From: Dactylosporangium vinaceum
Lineage (GTDB): Bacteria > Actinomycetota > Actinomycetes > Mycobacteriales > Micromonosporaceae
Direction: 5' to 3'
NCBI RefSeq assembly: GCF_019904175.1
Contig: NZ_CP061913.1
Coordinates: forward strand, 8,866,001 to 8,930,000
Length of the DNA stretch: 64,000 nt
Part shown: one piece after another, positions 57,890-64,000 of the stretch
Position numbering within the stretch: position 1 is the first letter of the stretch
Layout: each line of letters opens with the position of its first letter
Position numbers and translations under genes: made by a program
The notes under the pieces: generated by a model
Told to the model about the DNA's origin: nothing
Seen by the model: only the letters and a program-made list of their open reading frames with translations
Databases searched by the model: none

Positions 57890-59023
57890 GTGGCTGTTCG
57901 GAAGATCGACCGCAACGACACGGTGAGCGGGTGCCCCGTGGCCCACGACGGTGACGGGGTGTGGCGGCTGCGGGGGTACTCCGCGGGCCGCGCCCTGCTG
58001 CGCAGCACCGAGACCGTCCAGGCCGGCATGAACGTCGAGGGCATCGAGAAGATGCCGAAGCGGATCCGCCGCCCCGTCCTCTACCGCGACGGCGAGGAGC
58101 ACCGCGAGCACCGCCGGCAGACCGCCCGCTACTTCACGCCCCGCCGCGTCGACGCCGCCTACCGCGCGCTCATGGAGCGCATCGCCGACGAGCAGCTCGA
58201 TCGCCTGCGCCGGGAGCGCCGGGCCGACCTGTCGCAGCTGAGTTTCCGCCTGGCCGTGGCCGTCGCCGCCGCGGTGATGGGGCTGACCGGCGGGCGCCCG
58301 GGCATGCCGTACCGGCTGGAGAAGTTCTTCCCGGAGCAGTACGGGCAGCCGGGCTTCACGAGCCCGAGTGGGGTGTACTGGTTCGCCCGCCAGAATTTCT
58401 GGACCCTCGCCTTCTACATGTGCGACGTCCGCCCGGCGATCCGCGCCCGCCGCCGCGAACGCGCCGACGACGTCATCTCCCACCTGATCGACGAGGGCTG
58501 CTCCGACGGCGACATTCTGGGCGAGTGCCTGACGTTCGCCCCGGCCGGCATGATCACGACCCGCGAGTTCATCAACGTGGTCGCCTGGCACCTGTTCACC
58601 GACGCCGACCTGCGGGCCCGCTACATGGCCGCCGACCCGGCCGGGCGGCTGGCCGTGCTGGAGGAGCTGCTCCGCCTGGAGCCGGTGGTGTCGACGCTGA
58701 AGCGGCGCACCACCGCCGAGGTCGAGGTGCCCGGCCCCTCCGGCCCGATCGCGATCCCGGCCGGCTCCAGGGTCGACGTGAGCATCACGAACGCCAACCT
58801 CGACCCCGACGCGCTCGCGGCCGGCGGCCCCGGCCTCAGCTTCGGTGACGGCCCGCACCGCTGCCCGGGCGCGCACGTGGCGCTGCAGGAGACCGACATC
58901 TTCGTGCACCGGCTGTTCGCCCTGGACGGCCTGCGCATGGCCACCCCGCCGCGCGTGTCGTTCAAGGAGGACATCGCCGCCTACGAACTGCGCGGCCTGA
59001 CCGTGGAGCTCGCCCCGCAATGA
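57890..59023 (+). CDS. Cytochrome P450
   Basis: A 377-residue soluble haem monooxygenase (GTG start). The haem-binding loop FGDGPHRCPGAHVAL holds Cys325. The K-helix ExxR is EELLRLEP, and the I-helix oxygen-activating region is FAPAGMITTREFINVV, where the usual Asp/Glu-Thr is Ile-Thr-Thr, an atypical feature. The length is a little short for class-I actinobacterial P450s (about 400). There is no ferredoxin or ferredoxin reductase gene beside it. The N-terminal SGCPVAHDGDGVWRL resembles P450s whose first residues carry a CPVAH signature. Substrate unknown. Confidence 0.92.
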   Translation: MAVRKIDRNDTVSGCPVAHDGDGVWRLRGYSAGRALLRSTETVQAGMNVEGIEKMPKRIRRPVLYRDGEEHREHRRQTARYFTPRRVDAAYRALMERIADEQLDRLRRERRADLSQLSFRLAVAVAAAVMGLTGGRPGMPYRLEKFFPEQYGQPGFTSPSGVYWFARQNFWTLAFYMCDVRPAIRARRRERADDVISHLIDEGCSDGDILGECLTFAPAGMITTREFINVVAWHLFTDADLRARYMAADPAGRLAVLEELLRLEPVVSTLKRRTTAEVEVPGPSGPIAIPAGSRVDVSITNANLDPDALAAGGPGLSFGDGPHRCPGAHVALQETDIFVHRLFALDGLRMATPPRVSFKEDIAAYELRGLTVELAPQ

Positions 59024-59101
59024 CGGCGTGAAGCCGGTCCGCGTCCCCTCGAGTGCTGCGCCGGCGTGGGCGTCGCCGCCGCGCCTCCGCGACCTCCCGG
59101 G

Positions 59102-59185
59102 TCAGCCGCGCAGGTGGGCCTGGACGGCGCGCTGGAAGGCGCCGGCGGGCAGGGACCAGGCGTCGGCGATGGTCCAGGCGGCCAT
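59102..59185 (-). CDS. Possible microprotein at the end of the sugar ABC operon (27 aa)
   Basis: MAAWTIADAWSLPAGAFQRAVQAHLRG, with its ATG overlapping the previous stop in a TGATG junction typical of translational coupling. The sequence is amphipathic and free of Arg/Pro-rich shadow bias. It may be a real microprotein, or the residue of a truncated sugar-hydrolase-type gene. Nothing else follows on this strand until the P450 gene end. Confidence 0.35.
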   Translation of the reverse strand: MAAWTIADAWSLPAGAFQRAVQAHLRG

Positions 59186-59772
59186 CACGCGGGGCTCGGG
59201 GACTTGACCAGGCGGGTGGTGACGGCGTGGGCGGCGTACAGGGCGTAGCCGACCAGCAGGGGCGCGGTCAGGGGGACGAACAGGGCGAGCGCGGCGGCGA
59301 CGGCCGACACCCCGGCCACCGCCGCCGCCGCACCCGGTTGCCGCCATGCTGTGCGGGCGGCCCAGCGCAGCGCCTCGCGCCAGCTGGACGGGGACGTGCC
59401 CCGGCCCAGGCGGACGAGGGTGAGCATGCCGATCGCGAGCAGCACGACGACCGCGACGCCGGTGCCGGCCAGCGCGGGCGACCCGCCCGGGACCCGGCCG
59501 CCGGCCACGGCGCCGACGTTGTAGACCAGCAGGAGGACGAGGGCGGACGCCGCCAGCGACGCGAGGAGGCCGCGCACCAGCGAGGCGCGGAAGAGCCGCC
59601 ACATCGCCGGGAGCGACACCTTCTCGCCGCGGGCGATCACGCCCACCGCCGATGAGCCCGTGCGCACCGCGGCGCCGAGGGTCACCAGCGGTACCGATGC
59701 CACGGTCACGAACAGGCCCACCAGGGCCACGTCCGCGGCGACCGTGATCGTCTCCGACCAGTCTCGTCTCAC
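59185..59772 (-). CDS. Integral membrane protein, YesL/DUF624-like
   Basis: A 195-residue protein with about five or six hydrophobic segments, starting MRRDWSETITVAADVALVGLFVTVASVPLVTLGAA. The pattern, with short charged loops (LPAMWRLFRASLVRG and REALRWAARTAWRQPG), resembles YesL/DUF624 membrane proteins that accompany CUT1 sugar ABC operons. The start is 6 bp after the MalG-type permease stop. Its role in uptake is unknown; it may stabilise the permease or take part in regulation. Confidence 0.7.
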   Translation of the reverse strand: MRRDWSETITVAADVALVGLFVTVASVPLVTLGAAVRTGSSAVGVIARGEKVSLPAMWRLFRASLVRGLLASLAASALVLLLVYNVGAVAGGRVPGGSPALAGTGVAVVVLLAIGMLTLVRLGRGTSPSSWREALRWAARTAWRQPGAAAAVAGVSAVAAALALFVPLTAPLLVGYALYAAHAVTTRLVKSPSPA

Positions 59773-59778
59773 GGCGAC

Positions 59779-60627
59779 CTATCCCTTCAGGCCCGAGGTG
59801 TTGATGCCCTCGACGAGCATCCGCTGGAAGGCCAGGAAGAACAGGAACACCGGGACCAGCGACAGGACCGACATCGCGAACATCGGGCCCACCGAGACCT
59901 GGCCCGAGGAGTCGATGAACGCCCGCAGCGCCACCGGGACCGTGTTCTTCGTGGTCTCCGAGACGTAGACGAGCTGGCGGAAGAAGTCGTTCCAGGTCCA
60001 GATGAACGAGAAGATCGCGGTGGTCACCAGCGCGGGGCGCGACAGGGGGAGGATCACGCTGCGGAACACGCCGAACGGTGAGCAGCCGTCGATCTTCGCG
60101 GCCTCGTCCAGCTCGCGGGGGATGCCGCGCATGAACTGGACCATGAGGAAGACGAAGAACGCCTCGGTGGCCAGGAAGTGCGGCACGATCAGCGGCAGGT
60201 AGGGGAACTCGCCGCCGACCAGGCCCAGCTGCTTGAACAGGATGAACTGCGGCACGATGAGGACGTGGCCGGGCAGCAGCAGGGTGCCGATCATGACGGC
60301 GAACCAGATCCGGCGGCCCTTGAACCGCAGGCGCGCGAAGGCGTAGGCGGCCAGCAGGCAGGAGACCGCGTTGCCGACCACGACAAGCAGGGAGACCAGG
60401 GCGCTGTTGAAGAAGAACCGGCCGAAGGTGACGGCGGCGCTCTGGAAGTGGGCCCACCCGTCCGGGTAGTTGGACGGGGTCCAGCTCTGCGGCCAGACGG
60501 AGACGTTGCTCAGCACCTCCTCCTGGCTCTTGAAGCTGCTGCCGACCATCCACACCAGCGGGTACAGGATGATGAGCAGGATCGCCAGGACCACGAGATA
60601 CCTGGCGCTCGCCTTGATCGCGGTCAT
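59779..60627 (-). CDS. Sugar ABC transporter permease, MalG-type (CUT1)
   Basis: A 282-residue permease with six spans. The binding-protein-dependent transport signature (EAA loop) is ELDEAAKIDGCSPFGVFRSVILPLSRPAL at about 190-218, which contacts the ATPase. LIILYPLVWMVGSSFKSQEEVL opens the first periplasmic loop, a MalG feature. ATG 60627 overlaps the stop of the MalF-type gene by 4 bp; a long frame further upstream is out of phase. No ATPase gene is in the window, so a shared MsiK-type ATPase elsewhere probably energises it. Confidence 0.95.
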   Translation of the reverse strand: MTAIKASARYLVVLAILLIILYPLVWMVGSSFKSQEEVLSNVSVWPQSWTPSNYPDGWAHFQSAAVTFGRFFFNSALVSLLVVVGNAVSCLLAAYAFARLRFKGRRIWFAVMIGTLLLPGHVLIVPQFILFKQLGLVGGEFPYLPLIVPHFLATEAFFVFLMVQFMRGIPRELDEAAKIDGCSPFGVFRSVILPLSRPALVTTAIFSFIWTWNDFFRQLVYVSETTKNTVPVALRAFIDSSGQVSVGPMFAMSVLSLVPVFLFFLAFQRMLVEGINTSGLKG

Positions 60628-61595
60628 CGGTCGTCGCCTCCGTCGGAGTAGTGCACCCAGAAGCGGCCGGTGCTGAACAGCACGACCGTCAACAGGCCGA
60701 TCGCGGCGAGGAAGACCCAGGCCAGCGCCGAGGCGTAGCCCATCTCGTAGTCGGTGAAGCCCTTGATGTACAGGTAGAGCGTGTACATGAGGGTGGAGTC
60801 GACCGGGCCGCCGGTGCCGCCGGAGATGACGAACGCCGAGGTGAAGCCCTGGAAGCCGTGGATGGTCTCGAGCACCAGGTTGAAGAAGATGACAGGCGAC
60901 ATCATGGGCATCGTCACCGACACGAACTTGCGCCACGCGCCGGCGCCGTCGACGGCGGCGGCCTCGTAGAGCTCCACCGGGACCTGCTTGAGGCCGGCCA
61001 GGAAGATGACCATCGGTGCGCCGAACTGCCACACCGCCAGCAGGATCAGGGTGCCCAGGGCCCAGTCGGGGTCGTTGACCCAGCCCTCGCCGTGGATGCC
61101 GAACAGCGCGAGCAGGCGGTTGAACGAGCCCTCGCGGTTGAACATCGAATACCACACGAAGCCCAGGGCCACGCTGCCGCCGAGCAGCGACGGCAGGTAG
61201 AACAGGCCGCGGAACAGCCCGACGCCGCGCATCCGCCGGTTGAGCAGCAGGGCGACGCCGAATGCGGCGGCCAGTTTGAGCGGGACCGCGATGACGCCGA
61301 AGAGCACCGTCACCGTGACCGCGTGGTAGAACGCCGGGTCGTCGGTGAACATCCGCACGTAGTTGTCGAAGCCGACGAAGTGCAGCTCCGACCAGTCCGA
61401 GAGGATGTCGTAGTCGGTGAAGCTCAGGAAGAGCGAGCCGAGCATCGGCAGGAGCGTGAACGCACCGAAGCCGAGCAGCCAGGGTGACAGGAAGACGTAG
61501 CCGGCCCGGCCCTCGCGGCGGACCCCCCGCCCAGACCCCGAGGGGGCCTGGGCGGAGTGTCGCGGCGCTGGCCGTGCCGTCGCGGTGACAGCCAC
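60624..61595 (-). CDS. Sugar ABC transporter permease, MalF-type (CUT1)
   Basis: A 323-residue permease with six spans after a basic N-terminal tail (about 1-30). The first span region is GYVFLSPWLLGFGAFTLLPMLGSLFLSFTDYDIL, as in MalF-like proteins. The EAA loop is VELYEAAAVDGAGAWRKFVSVTMPMMSPV at about 213-241. It forms a heterodimer with the next gene product. It lies 12 bp downstream of the binding-protein gene. The translocated solute is a sugar or oligosaccharide judged from the family, not identified. Confidence 0.95.
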   Translation of the reverse strand: MAVTATARPAPRHSAQAPSGSGRGVRREGRAGYVFLSPWLLGFGAFTLLPMLGSLFLSFTDYDILSDWSELHFVGFDNYVRMFTDDPAFYHAVTVTVLFGVIAVPLKLAAAFGVALLLNRRMRGVGLFRGLFYLPSLLGGSVALGFVWYSMFNREGSFNRLLALFGIHGEGWVNDPDWALGTLILLAVWQFGAPMVIFLAGLKQVPVELYEAAAVDGAGAWRKFVSVTMPMMSPVIFFNLVLETIHGFQGFTSAFVISGGTGGPVDSTLMYTLYLYIKGFTDYEMGYASALAWVFLAAIGLLTVVLFSTGRFWVHYSDGGDDR

Positions 61596-61607
61596 TGGAA
61601 GCGTTCC

Positions 61608-62903
61608 CTACTTGGAGATGGCCGTCTTCACGGCGCTGATGAACGCGTCGGCGGCCTGCTGGGAGGACGCCTTGCCGGCCTGCACCGACTCGGCGGCCTT
61701 GATCAGCTCCGAGCGCAGCGTGCTGTGACCCTTGAGCGGCACCGTCGGGGACGGGCCGAAGGTCTTGCCGAGCGTGTTCTCGACGTCGATGGAGGTCTTC
61801 ATCGCCTTGTCGGTGACGGCGCTCTCGACGGCGGTGCGGACGTCCAGGTTCGACGGCAGGCCGCGGTCGGTGCCGAGGACCTTGCCGGCCTCCGGGTCGT
61901 TGGCCAGGAAGTTGATGACGTCGACGGCCACGTCCTTCTTGTCGCTGCCGCGGTACACCGAGAAGTACATCGACGCGCGCGCCCACTGGGCCTTGGGGTC
62001 GCCCGGGTAGGCCATCACGCCGAGCTCGTCCTTGGTGTTCTTCTGCAGCTCCGGCAGCTGGTTGACCCACACCCACGAGGTGAGGGCCTTGCCGGTGACG
62101 ACGAGCTGCTTGGTGACGTCCGTGGCGTTGCCCTCGCGGATCACGTCAGCGGTCGGCGTCGCCTTGGCGTCGCGGGCGCCCTTCCACAGGTCGAACCAGG
62201 CGGTCACGTCCTGGGCGGTGAAGCCGAGCTCCTTGCCCTTGTACAGGTCCTTGCCCTGCTGGCGCAGCCACACCCAGAACGCCTTGTAGTCGGCGCTCGG
62301 GTCCTGGGTGCCGGGGACCTTCGTCGCCGCACCGGCCGTCTGGGCCCAGGTGATGAACTCGGGCCAGCTCATGCCGGTCTTGGGCTCCGGCTGGTTCGCC
62401 GCCGCCAGTTTCGTCTTGTTGTAGACCAGGCCCTGCGTGTTCTCGCCGAACGCGACGCCGGCCAGCTTGCCGTCGACCTCGCCGTACTTCCACAGACTCT
62501 CGGGGAACTTGGAGGTGTCGAGCTTGCCGGACTTCTGGTACGAGCTCAGGTCCAGCGTGACGTTGCGCGACGCGTACTCGGTGAGGAAGTTGTCGTCGAT
62601 CTGGAAGATGTCGGGCGCGGCGTTGCCGGCCGTGAGGGTCGCCAGCTTGTCGAAGTAGCCCTGGTTGGCCTGCCATGTCGTCTTGAACGTGACGTTGGGG
62701 TGCTTCGCGGTGTACAGCTTCAGTGCGTCCTCGGTGAGCTTGGCGCGCGCATCGCCGCCCCACCAGAAGAAGCTCAGCTCCACCGGCTTCGTGGAGTCGG
62801 CCGACGGCGAGCCGCCGGAGTCGTCACCACACGCGGCGAGGGGTACGAGCAGAGCGGCGGCGGCGGCTACCGCGAGCAGCCGGCGACGGGGTGTTCCGGA
62901 CAT
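61608..62903 (-). CDS. Sugar ABC transporter substrate-binding lipoprotein (CUT1)
   Basis: A 431-residue exported lipoprotein: signal MSGTPRRRLLAVAAAAALLVP and lipobox LAAC with lipidated Cys25. The mature protein is a family-1 extracellular binding protein (VELSFFWWGGDARAKLTEDALKLYTAKHPNVTF, APDIFQIDDNFLTEYASRNVTLDLS, LAGVAFGENTQGLVYNKTKL). It delivers a sugar to the two permeases that follow. Residues GWxxF-type WPEFITWAQTAGAA and aromatic groups near the cleft fit carbohydrate ligands. It is the first structural gene after lacI. Confidence 0.95.
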   Translation of the reverse strand: MSGTPRRRLLAVAAAAALLVPLAACGDDSGGSPSADSTKPVELSFFWWGGDARAKLTEDALKLYTAKHPNVTFKTTWQANQGYFDKLATLTAGNAAPDIFQIDDNFLTEYASRNVTLDLSSYQKSGKLDTSKFPESLWKYGEVDGKLAGVAFGENTQGLVYNKTKLAAANQPEPKTGMSWPEFITWAQTAGAATKVPGTQDPSADYKAFWVWLRQQGKDLYKGKELGFTAQDVTAWFDLWKGARDAKATPTADVIREGNATDVTKQLVVTGKALTSWVWVNQLPELQKNTKDELGVMAYPGDPKAQWARASMYFSVYRGSDKKDVAVDVINFLANDPEAGKVLGTDRGLPSNLDVRTAVESAVTDKAMKTSIDVENTLGKTFGPSPTVPLKGHSTLRSELIKAAESVQAGKASSQQAADAFISAVKTAISK

Positions 62904-62953
62904 CGAATAACACTCCTGTGTCTGTCTCTGGCACGTGGCCGCGACAACTGGGG

Positions 62954-63934
62954 TCAGACCGGCGCGGGACCGGTGGAGTCGCGGATGACCAGTTGGGTCT
63001 GGAGCGTGACAAGTGCGGTTGAGCGCTGTTCGTCTTCGTGGTGCAGCAGCATGTCCACGGCCGCCCGTCCGGCGGCCGCGGTCGGGGTGGCCACGGTGGT
63101 GAGCTTCGGGCGCACCAGCCGGCTGAGCATGATGTCGTCGATGCCGACGACGCTGATCTCACCCGGCACGCTCACATTGCGGTCGTGCAGCCCTTCGAGC
63201 AGGCCGATCGCCATGAGGTCGTTGTAGACCAGCACGGCGGTCGCCCCGGTGGCCAGCACCGCCGCGCAGGCGGCCGATCCGGCCGCCTCCGTGGGCTGGA
63301 AGGGCCCGAGGACCGTGAGCGTGGCACCCGCGGCCTTGGCCGCGGCGGTTGCGGAGCGGCGGATCTCCCGGTTGGTCCACGAGCCGCGCGGCCCGCCCAG
63401 CAGGGCGATGTCGCGGTGGCCGAGGCCGACCAGGTGTTCGATGGCGGTCCGGGCGCCGCTGGCGACGTCCATGACGACCGCGGGCAGCCCCTCGACGGGC
63501 CGGTTGACCACGACGAGCGGCACCTCCTTGCGGAGCTTCTCGATCAGGTCGTTGCTCATGCGCGGGCTGCACAGCAGCACGCCGTCGACCTGTTTGGCGA
63601 GGGCGTGGACGAGCTGCTCCTCGACCACGGGGTCCTCGTTCGTGTCGGCGACGAACAGGTGGTAGTCGCGCTGGCGCGACTGGGATTCGGCGGCCTTGAT
63701 GAGCGGCGGGAAGAACGGGTTCGCGATGTCCGCGACGATCAGCCCGATGTTGTGGGTGCGGCCGGTGATCAGGGCGCGGGCGGCGCGGTTGGGCCGGTAG
63801 CCCATGCTCTCCGCGGTGGACAGCACGCGGCTGCGCGTGTCGGGGTTGACCAGATGCGGTGCCGAGAAGGTGCGCGACACGGTGGAGACATGGACGCCGG
63901 AGGCGCGGGCGACATCTCGGATCGTGGCGGGCAC
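62954..63934 (-). CDS. LacI-family transcriptional regulator
   Basis: A 326-residue repressor starting at GTG 63934, with GAGAGGA seven bases upstream; a TTG at 63949 is an alternative start. The HTH is TIRDVARASGVHVSTVSRTFS with hinge NPDTRSRVLSTAESMGYRPNRAARAL. The sensor domain has IGLIVADIANPFFPPLIKAAE, QVDGVLLCSPRM and IPTAAAG-type VATPTAAAGRAAVDMLLHH. It controls the sugar importer genes 62903-59185 that follow on the same strand, and probably itself, through the palindrome at 63985. The inducer should be a sugar imported by this system. Confidence 0.93.
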   Translation of the reverse strand: MPATIRDVARASGVHVSTVSRTFSAPHLVNPDTRSRVLSTAESMGYRPNRAARALITGRTHNIGLIVADIANPFFPPLIKAAESQSRQRDYHLFVADTNEDPVVEEQLVHALAKQVDGVLLCSPRMSNDLIEKLRKEVPLVVVNRPVEGLPAVVMDVASGARTAIEHLVGLGHRDIALLGGPRGSWTNREIRRSATAAAKAAGATLTVLGPFQPTEAAGSAACAAVLATGATAVLVYNDLMAIGLLEGLHDRNVSVPGEISVVGIDDIMLSRLVRPKLTTVATPTAAAGRAAVDMLLHHEDEQRSTALVTLQTQLVIRDSTGPAPV

Positions 63935-63984
63935 GTGGAGTCCTCTCAAAGACCGTGATGCGGGTCACCGGGTGCAGCCAATTA

Positions 63985-63998
63985 TGCAAACGTTTGCT
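63985..63998. promoter_or_regulatory. LacI-type operator before regulator/importer operon
   Basis: The perfect 12-bp palindrome GCAAACGTTTGC (63986-63997), centred on CG as in LacI/GalR/CcpA sites and flanked by AT-rich bases, lies 51 bp upstream of the lacI start at the window edge. It is well placed for autoregulation of the whole operon. Confidence 0.75.
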
Positions 63999-64000
63999 CC

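Noticed and set aside
1..64000. Many long reading frames on the opposite strand or in other frames, some over 500 codons (for example 992-2053 minus, 19579-20800 plus, 23054-25546 minus, 41135-42733 plus, 59779-62076 minus upstream part)
   Set aside because: They are Arg/Ala/Pro/Gly-rich shadows of high-GC genes, lack motifs, and overlap well-supported genes completely.
1..64000. CRISPR arrays, tRNA or rRNA genes, insertion sequences, attachment sites
   Set aside because: No regularly spaced repeats, no tRNA-like 3' ends next to integrase genes, no transposase or integrase motifs were found by reading both strands.

Overview
The window is 64 kb of very GC-rich DNA with short intergenic gaps, many GTG and TTG starts, frequent 1-8 bp stop/start overlaps, and many TetR, NarL-type two-component, LuxR/SARP and ECF-type regulators. 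This is typical of an actinomycete chromosome. Ergothioneine genes, LCP proteins and a Pkn-type kinase agree with that. A member of Micromonosporaceae is my best guess, but nothing in the window proves the family. I found no rRNA, tRNA, CRISPR array, insertion sequence or prophage. It reads as an ordinary chromosomal arm or core-accessory border.

Layout. 0-6.5 kb: a partial SDR oxidoreductase divergent from its TetR regulator with two palindromic operators, a three-gene ABC-2 exporter, an LCP cell-wall ligase, a GNAT, a second TetR and a PRC-barrel protein. 6.5-13.8 kb: 6-phosphogluconate dehydrogenase with a strong terminator, a luciferase-like monooxygenase/FMN reductase pair, a MerR-GNAT fusion divergent from an MFS exporter across a MerR-like dyad, an arginase-family enzyme and a sulfotransferase. 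13.8-17.5 kb: a DUF3307-like membrane protein, an ECF-type sigma factor coupled to a membrane-anchored Asp-box protein, and a membrane protein-DCC thioredoxin-like-TetR set behind two identical palindromes. 17.6-21.8 kb: a compact egtABCD operon for ergothioneine.

22-29 kb: PadR with a membrane partner; a Ser/Thr kinase with a repeat-rich linker followed at once by a small CX5R phosphatase-like protein; and a branched-polyamine-synthase-like protein coupled to an MFS exporter. 29-38.8 kb: a secreted M4-type metalloprotease, a haloalkane dehalogenase with a complete catalytic pentad, a SARP-type giant regulator, a GNAT and a two-component system. 39-48.8 kb: a secreted NlpC/P60 protein, a membrane protein joining a DNA-binding domain to a peptidoglycan-binding domain, a solute-binding protein overlapping a solute-binding/VWA fusion, a PfkB sugar kinase, a SanA/YdcF protein, nitronate monooxygenase and an XRE regulator.

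49-64 kb: an AT-rich promoter region in front of a LAL-type LuxR regulator, a secreted alpha/beta hydrolase, a methyltransferase, a two-component system lying 1 bp downstream of a multidomain polysaccharide deacetylase, a cytochrome P450, and a LacI-controlled CUT1 sugar ABC importer operon with a LacI-type palindrome at the right edge.

The most unusual items are the MerR-GNAT fusion, the kinase/CX5R pair, the polyamine-synthase-like gene with a long C-terminal extension, the SBP/VWA pair, and a palindrome (TCCACWGTGGA) that recurs four times, always in the same reading frame. Start choices and functions rest on reading motifs by eye; no database search was possible.
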